A stretch of DNA of 64,000 bases, taken from NCBI GenBank assembly GCA_951799425.1, contig OX637392.1:37483593-37547592 (forward strand). Direction: 5' to 3'. Position 1 is the first letter of the stretch; each line of letters begins with the position of its first letter. Below are positions 34,246 to 61,048 of this stretch, piece by piece. The translations under genes and the position numbers were made by a program. This DNA is from Ilex aquifolium (taxonomy: Eukaryota; Streptophyta; Magnoliopsida; Aquifoliales; Aquifoliaceae). The notes under the pieces are model-generated. The model was not told where the DNA came from and made no database searches. It was given only the letters and a program-made list of their open reading frames with translations.

Positions 34246-34564
34246 ATTTTTGGTATAATACCAAATAAGTTTTTTATTTTTGTTCTCAAATTTTTTTAAA
34301 TATAAATGACTACCAAACATGTTTTATATTTTTAATTTTTATCATACAAAAAAAACTTAGTTTTGTTTTTTTTAATAAAAAAAAAACATAAAAACGAAAA
34401 CGTTACCAAACGCACCCTTAATTGTGAGAAGGAGGGAGAGGGGGAGGGGAAAGAGTGGAAAAAACAATATTCATTGAGGTCTACTAATTAACTTACAAAT
34501 TATTAAATACATAAGGATATAAGTGTTTTCACTCTTTTTTATGGGGGCATAATAGTCAATTAGT

Positions 34565-34592
34565 ATAGATATAGATAGATAGATAGATAGAT
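34565..34592. repeat. (GATA)n microsatellite
   Basis: Six to seven imperfect units. Confidence 0.85.
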
Positions 34593-34649
34593 AAATATAT
34601 ACAGATATAAATATAGATATGTATATATATAAAAATCAAATTAGGTGGG

Positions 34650-35440
34650 ATGTGGCTTGAGAAGTCTTCCCTCCTGATGGGTCAAGCCCAAGGGCTCAAC
34701 TCATATTATAAGTTCAATCTGAATAAATAATCTAACTAAACAAGATCCAATAGGTCCAGCCCAAAAGAGGTCCACACTCAGTCAAGCTCATTAGGGTTCG
34801 AGGGGTTACATCACCAAGGGAATAGGTAGGGTTATCCCAAGAGCCTCATCCAAGCTACCTTGGAGTAAGAGTCATCCCAAGAGCCTCATCCAAGCCACCT
34901 TGGAGTAAGGGTCATCCCAACAGCTTCATCCAAGCCACCTTGGAATAACGGTCATTCAAGAGACACATTGAAGTAATGGTCATTCAAGAGCCTCATCCAC
35001 GCCGTCTTGGAAGAAATCAACCACCACGTCATCCTTTGACCGGATCTTATGGGGAGCATCGTAACTGTCTCATCCGTTGAGAAGATGGCGTCAGCTTCAC
35101 CAAATTAGCCTTTTAGTTACAATAAACCGCCTCAATTTGTTAATAGGCGACTATAAATTGTAAACCCCTCAACACTTGAGGGGCATCACACTCAACTGAG
35201 CACATTTGCTATCACTCTCCTCTCTATACCATTGCTTGTATCTCCCTACTCTCCTTATACTCCTTGAAGAAATAAAATACCAGGCGACCCTAACCTTTCA
35301 AAATAGACGTAGGTCACATTGACCGAACTACTATAAATTCTTGTCTCGTTTAGCTTATTATCTCTCTCAACTTTATTACTGCATTTATTACTGATTATTT
35401 GACAGGTGGTGTACAAACCTAATTTGTGCATCATCACCTC
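34650..35440 (+). repeat. Probable LTR remnant (gypsy-like)
   Basis: The end segment contains TATAAATTGTAAACCCC (35151), a CT-rich leader, GGTCACATTGACCGAAC and ATAAATTCTTGTCTCG, then a GTGCATCATCA end. This layout is typical of the R-U5 part of plant gypsy LTRs. The start (near TGTGGCTTGAG, 34651) and a target duplication are not certain. Contains a 40-bp minisatellite. Confidence 0.4.
34831..35018. repeat. 40-bp minisatellite
   Basis: Units starting GTYATCCCAAGAGCCTCATC at 34831, 34871 and 34911, a shortened unit at 34951 (28 bp), and another at 34979. Each ends in CTTGGARTAA-like sequence. Confidence 0.85.
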
Positions 35441-35499
35441 CCACATTCTTTTTTTCTTAGAATTTTTAATTATCACACATGATTTTAATCAATTATATT

Positions 35500-35606
<107 letters not shown>

Positions 35607-36189
35607 AAGTAGAACTATTTTGAATTTTGGAGACAAAGAACGGCTCAGATTGTTTCGTAACCAAAAAAGTCATCATCCAACGAACGGCGTTATCCCAAAC
35701 TATCTCAAGCTATTGACGTCTCAGATCGTTTCGATCCGACGTACCACATTAACTCTTGAAATATTTTTGCAGCTCAAAAAATTTAGCTTCCAAAATTGAC
35801 ACCCATACATTGAATTCGCCAACCCAATCAAATCTGGCAATTAAGTGATCTCTCATTCCTCAACTTTGTCTCTCTCTCCCTAAAATACAGATTACAACTC
35901 TTATCATTATTTTCCTGATTTTATTTCCTATGTTAAGGGATCAGTTTCTATACTGAGACATTGACTGTATCTCACACTTTCATTTTTCATGATTCTCTTT
36001 CCAAACTGAGACACATGCCTCCCCAAAATTCTATCTTAATCAAGTTTTTATAATTTTTATAGTTAAAAATGATTTTTCTATAATAAAAATTACAGTTGAT
36101 AAAGTCAATGTCAAAATCTTATCAATTTCTAATTCATCTACTATCATATGTCATCCATAACGTCGTCCGACCGCTCCTCACACATCATA

Positions 36190-36720
36190 TTTCATGTATA
36201 AAATTTAAAATTATTTGATAAAATTTAATATTAATTGAATAAATTTGATCTTAATTTTGATAAATTTAAATATTAATTTAGTTTTAATTTGATAAAATTA
36301 AATATTAATTTAGTTTTAATTTGATTGAATTTAATGTTAATTGAATAAATTTGAATGTTGTTTTAATAAAATTGAATGTTCATTTGATGTTAAATTAAAG
36401 AAATGACATTAATTTGATAAGGTTAAATTTTAAATTAATGAAATTTAATATTCTATTTAATAAATTAAATAGTTTAATTTAATAAAATTGAATGTCAATT
36501 TGATGTTGATTTGATAAAAATAAATAATAACTTAATATTAAATTAAAGAAATAATATTAATTTAATGAAATAAAATATTAAATTAATATAACTAAATGCT
36601 AATTTGATCAATTTTGTGTTGATTTGATGAGATGAAATGTTAATTTAGTTTAAATTAAATAAATAAAATTAATTTGATAAAATTGAATATTAAATTGATC
36701 AAAATAAAGGCTAATATATT
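36190..36720. repeat. Degenerate AT-rich tandem array
   Basis: Irregular repeats of units such as TTAATTTGATAAAATTGAAT and ATTAATTTAGTTTTAATTTG over about 530 bp, more than 80% AT. Confidence 0.75.
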
Positions 36721-37860
36721 ATAACTAAAATGGAGTGCATTGAAATTTCAGAATCAAGAGAGGGTGTTATTAAATTTAGGTCTATTTTACAGGGGTGTTG
36801 TTAAAGTTAGGTTTATTTTATAAGGGGTGTGGATAAAATTTATCCTATAAAATACTCGGGGATATTTTTATAAATCAATCATTGCCATTAACGGTATAAC
36901 CCGACAATCACTAACAGAGAGTGACAGTAAAATATCAAAATTGGAAGGATGTGTCATTGAATTTAGACATAATTACAGGGGATCTGGATGATATTTTCTC
37001 TTAAAACAAATAGGAAGTTGAATTTTATTCCCTATACATTTCCCCCTAAAAAACCGTCACATCACTCATTTCTATCATATGCTAAACCATTTAATATTTG
37101 ATTAATTTGTAATTTAACATAATTTTTATTTCATATATTATCCATACACGATAGTATAGATCTGTTAAAAAAATTTATCGAATTGCATATTTTGAGAAAA
37201 ATTTGTCAACATCTTTAGGAAAATAATGGGTAAAAATAAATTTTGAATGATTTAATCAAATAAATGAAAGAAAGAAAAATTATTATTTAATATAGTGATA
37301 TCGATTTTTTAGGACTCGAATTTTTTGTTCTATCGTGCCTTCAGGCACAAGTTATGACTAGTATATATATATCATGTAACTACCTCTCTATCCTATTAAT
37401 TAATTACTACTTATTTAAAAAATTTAAAAAATCTGTCACTAATTAAAAATAATTAAAAACATAGTTTTACCATCCTAATTTTCCTTAATTATTTTATTAC
37501 CCTAAATTTTTATCTAACTTTTAATGGAATGATGATAATAATAAAAAAAAAAAGTAAAGAAAAATTAGAGAAAAAAAAGCGAATATGTCCAAATTCTTTG
37601 CATCCCACGTGACGGCTAGTACTTATAAACCGACCCATTATTAGCACTTATTATTATTCATAAAGTAACGGACAATCATGTGCCAAAAAGTACAAGTATT
37701 TTAGCATAACATTGCGTGGGTGCGAAGGGACCACACTCATGAGAAATATATATTGCGTTCAGAAGGGTAGACAGAAGAGAAGAGTTCTTTTTCTAAGACG
37801 CGGTTGGTTGGTTTCGCAGATTTCAGTTATAAACCGTGTGCGCGCGGGTCTTCAATTCTA
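36721..37860. other. Upstream region of the demethylase gene
   Basis: AT-rich intergenic sequence with no gene seen; presumably contains promoter elements of the gene starting near 37.9 kb. Confidence 0.4.
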
Positions 37861-37881
37861 GGTTGACCCTCTCTCTCTCTG

Positions 37882-37890
37882 TATAAAAAA
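37882..37890 (+). promoter_or_regulatory. TATA box of the demethylase gene (candidate)
   Basis: TATAAAAAA following a CT-rich run and followed about 30 bp later by a CT-rich stretch likely to hold the RNA start (about 37915). Confidence 0.45.
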
Positions 37891-37914
37891 CGTCTCCTCC
37901 TTTCTCTCTCTAGA

Positions 37915-40467
37915 TCCAACTTCCTCTCCTTTCAGGAGTCCTTATCCTGCCCGTCATATTTTTGTTCTTTTTTTTTTTTATTTCCCCATAAGAAACACAT
38001 TATTTAATGCAAAGAAAATTCCAAAAGGCAGCACTGACTTCAACGTGAAATTTTTAGCTGTTCTTGAGGTAATTGTCAATCTTAATATTAAATCTGTGAA
38101 AAATAGGTATTGGACTATGGGGTTTTCTGTTCTGTTTATCCATCATGATTTGTCAATCTTATTATTAATTCCATCAAGAAACAGGTATTGGGTTATTGGT
38201 TTTCTGTTCTTGTTCACAATCATTACTGTGGTAAATGTTTCCCTTATTTTTAATTTTGTTTTACCCTTTTGAGGATAAAAAAAATTCACTGTTGTTGTAA
38301 ATGTTATGTTCACCCAAATTTCTAGTTGAACAGTGCATTTGATCAATTGGGTTTGATAGATTTGTGGAATTGAGGCTTTTATGTGTTGTTTCTTTGCGGG
38401 AACCTAATATTTTAATGGGTTCAATTTGTTTTTTCCAGTTATTGAATTGACAAGGGTAGAAACTGTTTATTGTATTTGGGTTTCTGGTCAGACCAGATTA
38501 GGTTGAACCTTGCAGTTACAACATTGTTTTTATCTTTTTGAAGAGTTTTCTCCAAGGTTCGAACCTTTTGGTGATTTGGGTCTGTATTGAATTGGCTAGG
38601 TCGGGAAAAGGGTTCTGTTTTACAGGAGTCTCACAATTACGTCCAGTCATTTGAACAATTATCACCGGCAGCAGTTTTTTACAATCCAAAAGGTTAGATT
38701 TTCCTATGTTCTATTGCTCCTTGTTTATCAGCTTGTATGTCTTTAGAATGCTTATAATATTGGGATAGTTTATTGCCGCCTTATTGATCCTTCATGAGGA
38801 TGTCTATTCTGTGAATTGATCCAAACGATATCAATAACTCGGCTACGATGGGCTTATTCTCTGTGTTGCAATTATGAATCTATTTTTTTTAGTTATCTTG
38901 ACATCTGTATGGTGATGAGTTTGAAATAATCTCCCATTCAACATCATGCCAACATGATCTTTGATCGCCAAATATTTGTGAAGAATTTAGTAAGAACTTT
39001 AACCTCCCCTTTTTGGTAGAGTTGTGATATTTTTGAGCTGGCTTTCTTTTGTTACTATTTCTTAATGGTTGGTTGCTTCTGGATGTAGAGACATAGTTTA
39101 GATTGGTTGATATGTTCAATATAAGGAACAAATCTCCATATTGCTTGCAGCCTTAGAGACTCAACATTGTCAACTAGTACATTGATCTGTGCTGATGTCT
39201 TTTTTTACCTTGTGTACGGTGAGCTATTAGAGTATCAGTGTTAATTAAGCGTCAATGTATTTATTACTTTCTGCCTGTTAGATGGAGACATTTTTTGAGA
39301 GTTTTGCATTGGATGTAATTTACTTCCAGAAATTACTGAAAACTAGAATGCCAAATGGGTCTCGAAATGGCTGAATGCAGCTAAATGCATTCTTTAAATG
39401 CCTTTTTTTTTTTTTCGGTAAAACAAATTGTACTAGTGAAACTCCAATTTTGGGCTCTTGCTTTATAGGTGTCATTTGCCTAACCTCACGAGTGACATCC
39501 ATAACATGTAAAGCCAGCAGAATCTTTATCCATACATAATCAATAACCATAGCATCATCACAGAGTAATAATTATTTGAATTTTAAATATCATACCTTTA
39601 CAAATATCTCAGTTCTGTGTTCTTTGGGAATACTTGCATAACTTTCATGTCTTCACAAATGAAAAAATGTGAAGTTCCTTCTTTATTTGATGATATGGTA
39701 CCATTTTTATTGGAATGCTAAGTTTACACATAATTATTTACTGACCAATGTGGCTCTTCACGCATGTTATAGAATGTTGATTACTTTTAGTTTACTACAG
39801 ATCAAGTTGTATATCTGGCATCGTATCTTTCATAATATCTTTTTGAGGGATACTTTTTGTGTCTGCCTGTTAACTGCTCGGACAAAAGATACCTGAAAAT
39901 ATTATTTGCTATTTGGTTTACCTTAGAATTTGCCAGATCCTTTAGAAGTTCATCATTAACCTCTTATTTTTGTTTTTGGGCTCTTCTTTTCAGCTATTAT
40001 TAGTTATTGATTTAATTCCCTCTCTCTCTCTCTCTCTCTCTACTCAATGCAAAATAAACTTTGTCGTGTATAAACATCAGAGGTCTTGGGTTTGAATACG
40101 TTCGGTTTAAAGTTGTCAGTTATCTGGGGTGCTTGTTTATTCACTTTTTCTTTTCTCCTCTTGGTGTGTTTGCAGTTGAACCTTAACAGAGTAGAGTGCA
40201 TTCAGCATTGCTCAACTCAAGGGCATCCAGCAATCTCAGTTTGTGGTAATGTCTATTTTCTAACCTTTGTACCATTAAGGAGGGAGGAAATGCCTTACTA
40301 GGAGGTTCAATCAGATATGTCATGGATGATCCAGAACCACTGCAGATAGATCTAGAGTCAGACATTACAAGGAAGTGAAGCATAGACAGTTCCTCAGGCA
40401 GAGAGATTGGACTGATTAGCAACGTTTTGATATAAACTCTGTGGCAGAATCTAATAGTGAAAAGAAA
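37915..40467 (+). other. 5' untranslated region of the demethylase gene, spliced (tentative)
   Basis: Candidate leader exons: about 37915-38068 (ends CTTGAG/GTAATT), 38626-38692 (TTTTACAG/ ... AAAG/GTTAGA) and the exon starting at 40176 after a strong pyrimidine tract and GTTTGCAG. The last leader exon carries a small upstream ORF (40322-40378, 18 codons). Exon limits rest on splice motifs only. A (CT)n run lies at 40019-40041 in the preceding intron. Confidence 0.4.
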
Positions 40468-55387
<14,920 letters not shown>

Positions 55388-55700
55388 GGAAAACAATAAA
55401 GTTCATTCATTCTTTCATGTCCGAGGTACTATCTTCTTCACTTATTTATTAGGCCTATTCTTTCCAAATCCATTATAAAGGGGGAGCAATCCCGAGCTTG
55501 AGTTGTGCGGCAATATCTGCAATGCGACTTACTCACAATACAGATACTGGTCTCAGTTTTCCATTGCAACTAACCAATTACAGTGTAGGCTTTTTTGTAG
55601 TTAGAAAATTCTCTCTTTTTTTGTAATACATGCTAATTTAGAATTAAGTTCTTTGGTTTTATTTACAAATAAATTTTCAGTACTATAAGCACCATTTCAA
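55388..55700 (+). other. 3' untranslated region of the demethylase gene
   Basis: AATAAA motifs at about 55396 and 55668 are candidate polyadenylation signals. Confidence 0.45.
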
Positions 55701-56244
55701 TAGTCTCTCTTGTTACCCCCATATCTGATGCATTTGCACAAAGACTGTCTCAAATTGTATAATGACCAGAAAAACCATGTTAAGTGAATACAAAGGTGCT
55801 TCAGGTGGGTGTGCCTTCACTGGGTCATGGTGATTTCATAACGTCATTACTGTATACCAAGTTCCATGAAACATATTGATTAAAGACTTTGTTGAGTTGT
55901 ATTGAGTGGGTGACTTTAGACGATACAACGAAACGATTTTGCACCTCTTTTCTGAATCTTGATGTCTCATTTATTATCCCTTCAAATACACGAGTTGATC
56001 AAAAAGTATGGAGCCCACCAAACAAGTTTGATAGGGAATGGGCAGATGACACAGGGTTGGAATTGACTCGAGGGTCGAGGGAAGGAGATCAGGATTAGGT
56101 AAGAAGCAACACACCAGAGTCTCTTGTGTGGGATGGCATAGGTTGTTTGCTTCTCTGCCTTCCTCTCTCCAGATGCCAATGGAGGTATTGACCATTGCAC
56201 CCATTGTGACTTGTAAATTCATAAAGGGTGATAGAGCAAATGGG
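55701..56244. other. Intergenic, no gene seen
   Basis: Contains only short open frames without recognisable domains. Confidence 0.4.
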
Positions 56245-56508
56245 ATTTACAGTCACATAGATCATTAGAAAGACAAATACATTCTTTTTTTTTTTTTCAT
56301 GGTCAAAAGTTAAAATAAAAAAATTGTTTGGTTGTTATTTTTGTTTGAAAAATTGTGAAAACTAAAAATAAAAAACTTGTTTAGATAACCACTTCAATTT
56401 ATGTCATAATTAGTTCATTTATATTACTTCCCAGATAAAAATAAATTCATCACATGAGAGGCAAATCAAAATTTACAGTCACATAGATCATTAGAAAGAC
56501 AAATACAT
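56245..56508. repeat. Perfect 38-bp direct repeats flanking a 188-bp segment
   Basis: ATTTACAGTCACATAGATCA-type repeats at 56245-56282 and 56471-56508 are identical over 38 bp. The segment between begins with a poly-T run of 13, as a minus-oriented poly(A)-tailed insertion would. Confidence 0.85.
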
Positions 56509-56998
56509 CCCATAGGTCATAATGGTACTAAATACATGCCATAGTAGGTCATTGTCATATTGTGTCAAATACCATCTCACTTAACCACAATCTCAATAAT
56601 TAGTATAAATAGCAACAAGAGTAGTGCACAACAAAAGATCAATTGAAACCGCAACAAAATAGTGATCCATTTATTGCCTCGTCTATTTGTATGGGCTTTG
56701 AGAATGACATTCTGCTCATCTCTTGCAGAGTGGTACTCATCAACATATTTGAGACAGTCCATATGCTCAAGTCTTTGTGGTCATTGATAGAATGATCGAC
56801 TATTATTTCTTTTGCTTTTTGCGACTAAAACACATATTTAAAATTGTACATTATCGTAAATATATGAATACTCATTTGCTAAAAAACCAAAATATCAATG
56901 TGACAAAACCCAAGAATGGCGGTAGCAATGGTGAGCTATCGCCCAAAAATTATTAGCAATGAGATCTTTGACACAAGCCATTTCATGAAGCTGACTAT

Positions 56999-57174
56999 AA
57001 TTTACATGAGCAATGCTACATGGATGTAAAAAGTAGATTTAAAAATTAGATTTGATAATTACAATCATTAATTTCACTGTATGTCACAGCATTTATTGGG
57101 ACCCACTACCTATTCAATAGTTGAGATTATCAAATCTAGTTTTTTAAGTTCATCTAGCATTACTCAACTTACAT
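56999..57174. mobile_element. Mutator-like MITE (158 bp)
   Basis: Element 57008-57165 has imperfect inverted ends of about 48 bp (GAGCAATGCTACATGGATGT / GAGTAATGCTAGATGAACTT, both leading into AGATTTGATAAT). The flanks are AATTTACAT and AACTTACAT, a 9-bp duplication with one mismatch, as expected for Mutator-type elements. Confidence 0.8.
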
Positions 57175-57175
57175 A

Positions 57176-58255
57176 TATTTCAGTTGAGCCTTTGAACTGG
57201 ATCCTACACCCTCTGTATTATCATCATCTTCATCTTGCCTTTGTTCATTACTATATTCAACGAACAACTGATCTCGCCGAGAATTCATTCTAATGAAATT
57301 ACACACCGTATAACATTTGGGGGTATTTATTTTTGTGTCCTTATGGGATAAGAAGGCATTAGTTTGAGACTGGGAAAGTGAGTTTTCAGAAATTCAAAGC
57401 AAACTCAATGACATCCCGTAGCGATGGGTGACGGTAATTGAATAGCTTCTCCATTTTGCTTGGTTGTCATTCCCTACCTCTATAATCAAGTATGTGGTAT
57501 CTCTCATTGCGATACGAGGACAAAAAATTCAACATGTTTGTATACCCTGAATCAACCAATAGTCCTTATCTGTCAAAAAATACACTTGTAATGTAAATTA
57601 CGCTTGTAAATTCCATGAAAATGTATCCTTTTGCAGGCATTGAAAATTTGTTCGTTGCATTAGTAACACTCAAAGTACTCTTGAATCATGAAGAGTTCAT
57701 ACCTACCCACTCATTACAAATATAAATCGCATGTCGAAAGAACATGTACACATTACATTTTGAGTTGGTCCCATGTTCTTTCCACGGAATAGTATTTACT
57801 TATCTACTAGACAACGCACATCAACTTGAGTTCCATCAATAGCACTAACACAATTCTATGATGACAAGCATATGTCAATAATATGAAAACAATGCAATGT
57901 GGTAGTAAGTTTTACCCAACGATTCATCAATACTATCAATTGATTTAAAAACGAGTACTATTTGGGATTGAATCGGATTTTGATGTGGAACCACACTGAA
58001 ATACAGAAGTATGATGATATCCACTCTAAGCCTATAAATTGCCTTTAACACATGCTTAAAGTATTTGAATATGATCTCACCCAAATGCCGAAATCTTTCA
58101 AGTACTGTTAAGTGATTTCTCTCAATGTGGGATATGGTAATTAAAAATATAGTCAGTTTCTCTTGAACAGTTACATATTTAGTATGTTGCAAATTTCCTT
58201 TAACTTTTAGTTTCTTGCAAAACAATACAAACACGTGTGGATTTATTCAAAATTG
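57176..58255 (-). pseudogene. PIF/Harbinger (HARBI1-like) transposase, degenerate
   Basis: On the minus strand the N-terminal helical region is still open (58234-57875): VTVQEKLTIFLITISHIERN, then FKYFKHVLKAIYRL. It is followed by the nuclease core in broken frames: IDGTQVDV (the first catalytic Asp region, about 57845), FRGKNMGPTQNV, CSFDMRF, a DSRVL segment, and near the end NFIRMNSRRDQLF. Stops and frameshifts occur throughout the core, so it is dead. No terminal repeats with a 3-bp duplication were identified. Confidence 0.75.
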
Positions 58256-58329
58256 ATCTTAGCACCTATTTTCGTGCCCATTCAGTCATTACAACACATA
58301 ATCATATCTTTTAAGTCAATACAATCACT

Positions 58330-59658
58330 TTATCCTCAAATATTATACCCAAGTGCAGGTGGTAAACAAATAATAATTTCTCAATAAATTCGAGGTCAAA
58401 CAACAGGGATTAAAAGAAATTTAGAGGCAAAGGTAAATGAAGAATCAAAATTTTTGGAAAGACTGAATTGGTTGAAGATTGATCGCAAGTAAACTTTGAA
58501 GAAATTAATCTATTAGGAAAATGACCATTTAGTTTCGGGATCTACATTTGCTCATGTTCATCAGATAATTATATTTATGTAATATTTGATTAACTCATTT
58601 GATTTCCAACGTCAGTGTCGTCGACTGAAAAATATACTTTTGAAACACAATTGGTTTGATTGATTTGAAAATAAAATTTAAACAACTAGTTTTACAAAAC
58701 TCACAGGAAATCATGAGCATTGAGTATACCAAGAACTCAATCTTGTTAATAGACAATCAAACAATAATACATAGTATAAAATTTTGATAAAGACATTCAA
58801 TCAATCTTGGGAAGATATAGATTTAACATTAAGAATAAAATAAGAATTGTATAAACATAATATCCAAAAGAACAATCATAAATCTATACCTTAGGCTAAA
58901 GAGTACAAAGAAAACTACAAGTCTTGTAGTTCTCCAAAACCTAAGAAAAATAATGTAAAAGACTAAGAAGAAAAAAAGATTCAAGATGATCCTCAACACA
59001 AGAGAAGTCATACACACACACACACACACTAGGGTTGGCTTGAGAGCAATTCCTTTTCAAAAAGGAGTCCTTTTAGGTCAAATCAAGTGCATCAAGTTCA
59101 AGGAGGCGCGTCTCAACAGTCAACACATGTCCGGATGGTCAAAACTCACTAAAAAATTCTTCGTAGTTGTGTTTGGACGCGGGCACCAAATCTGCCCAAA
59201 TTTCGAACTCAATTTTCATATAGTTAGAGGTCAATTTATGAAATTTTCATGAAATTTTCTTGAAATACACTTTTGAAGCTCTTGAAGTCTACTTTCCAAT
59301 GTCATAAGAATCAAGTCAATCGGACAATGGATAAAGAGTTATGATCAAAATATCGAAGTAGTGTAAAATTCATTCCTTCCCGAATTCTCTTCAACATGTC
59401 TTTATGCTCCCAAATGCCTCCCAACTTATTTTCTTCATCAAATCATCCCCGATTTCAATCGAACCCTTCCTCCATTGTTTGCTTCTCTTAGAGCACGTTC
59501 TTAATATCATAAATCATCGGAATTACCTACAAAATGAGACAAAAAACTAGAATAAATATCAAGCTAGAAAATCTAAAAATCTACCAGATTTAATTTCAAA
59601 GAATATATAATTAACTAATTCTTAAATATAATAAAATAGAGTATTTTATGGTTAATCA
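58330..59658 (-). repeat. LTR of a diverged Athila relative (element C, 3' LTR)
   Basis: On the minus strand it starts TGATTAACCAT at 59658 after a polypurine tract (AAGTTGGGGGTA), and near the other end has CCCAAGTGCAGGTGGT (about 58350), like the U5 end of elements A and B (14167-14200). The exact outer end was not determined. It lacks the CGTTCGAACG clusters. Confidence 0.65.
59012..59030. repeat. (CA)n microsatellite
   Basis: About nine CA repeats. Confidence 0.9.
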
Positions 59659-59850
59659 TACCCCCAACTTGAATATTACTAGTTCCTAGTAATATATAGA
59701 TACCAAAAACTAAAAATTGAAAACAAAGCTAATAAAATAAAATACAAGTCCACTTGCGTAGGACTCGCAAGTGCATTTAGCATATGCAACAAATTTTTAA
59801 ACCCCTAGGTTCCCCCTATTGAATGAGTTATAGTCTCGTGAAGGTAGACC

Positions 59851-60077
59851 ACCACCGAGTGGGGGTGGTCCAGTGGGGTCACCCTAAGATTGGAGGTTTG
59901 AGTCTTGGAGTCCACGTTGGGGCTCGGTGGTTGACCGCTATGCTAGCCTAGCTAGGTTTGTTCCTGAGAGGAGTAATGGGCGTAGTCAGGGGCCTCATGA
60001 TCCCACCAGTGATGGTCTATTGGGGTGGTCTCTAGGCACTCTCATTTGCCCCCACCCCTTTTCCAATAGCAAAAAAA
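59851..60077 (+). mobile_element. tRNA-derived SINE
   Basis: RNA polymerase III boxes: A box TGGTCCAGTGG at 59866-59876 and B box-like GGTTTGAGTCT at 59895-59905, then a 150-bp body and an A-rich tail (AAAAAAAG). The flanks GAAGGTAGACC and GAAGATACC are similar and may be the target duplication. Removing the insert restores alignment of element C with element A. Confidence 0.65.
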
Positions 60078-60674
60078 GAAGATACCTACAAAGTTCATTC
60101 AATTTGTTAATCCCATGAATCATACATATAACTTAAACCAAACATTAAAACATAAAAATATCTAATTATGACTCAAATAAGTCAATGCAAAGCCGCATCA
60201 TAGAACTAGATGATATATAATAGTATTCACATGTTGGATTCCCATTCAAAACTCATGTATGATGCGAAATAACCATGCAAGTCCATAAATTCAGCCAACA
60301 ATACCTCACCTCTTCAACTATCAACGGCTAGCTTCAATGCAGTCCTCACCAAGGTATACACTCAGCAACGAACTCTGATTATAGTGACTATTCACACTTC
60401 ATAGTATCATATGTGAGCAGAATCAATGAAAATTAAAACAAGTAACTTATATATATATCAAATCAAACAATCACTATTTCAATGAAAGACCTTAACATAA
60501 TCTCGTGACAGGGAATCAATAACATAGATTGCAGAACTATCATTAATCTCCTCCTTACTCACATAATCCATGCATAAACCAACGTACTCTTGAGATCAAA
60601 TAGGTCTTTCTATGGTTGTAACGAGGCCTTGGGATAAGGGTTTTTAAAACGAAGAATATTCAAAAAGTTATCTT

Positions 60675-61048
60675 GTGAGAACCAATGATCAAAATTTCGT
60701 TTCGGTGCATCATTTCGGTCATCTAGGATACGGAAACGTTTCGACGTGTTTCGGAAACGTTTCAACCCGTTTCGAAAACAAAATAAAAAAAATAAAAAAT
60801 TTAAGAATTATTTTTTCAAAACATTTGTCGAAATATATCAAAATATCTTGAAATACCTTGAAACATTCAGAAATAGTTGTGTAAATACATTGAAATATAA
60901 CAAAACATTTCAAAACATTATGGAACACATCGAAGTATTAGAATTTCGATTTTATCACTGATTCGTTTCAGTCTCCTTGGAAACGGAAACGGAAACGTTT
61001 CGGATGTTTCAACCATATCGAAATGATATTTTGATCCTTGGTGAGAAC
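60675..61048. mobile_element. hAT-like MITE copy 2 (358 bp)
   Basis: Element 60683-61040 is the inverted homologue of 47903-48254, ends CAATGATCAAAATTTCG and (inverted) CAAGGATCAAAATATC. Perfect 8-bp duplications GTGAGAAC lie at 60675-60682 and 61041-61048. Confidence 0.93.

Larger units (their letters stand above)
33364..34420. mobile_element. hAT-like element with TAAGGKKGCGTTTG ends, carrying repeats
   Basis: Left end TAAGGTGGCGTTTGATAACC, right end (inverted) TAAGGGTGCGTTTGGTAACG, followed by T-rich and A-rich subterminal tracts with GTTTTTG. These ends are typical of a widespread plant non-autonomous family. No matching target duplication is visible, so the insertion is old. The interior (33600-34250) is GC-richer than its surroundings and holds a GAAGCC hexamer array and a GGTGGTGGGTTTC minisatellite, possibly captured sequence. 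Confidence 0.65.

Noticed and set aside
33500..34289. Several 86-150-codon frames with Ala-Glu, Gly-Trp or Pro-Thr repeats
   Set aside because: Low-complexity translation of hexamer and minisatellite arrays inside a non-autonomous transposon.
38553..38575. AAGGTTCGAACCTT palindrome resembling a tRNA B box or the Athila motif
   Set aside because: Single occurrence with no A box or tRNA fold, in an intron of the demethylase leader.
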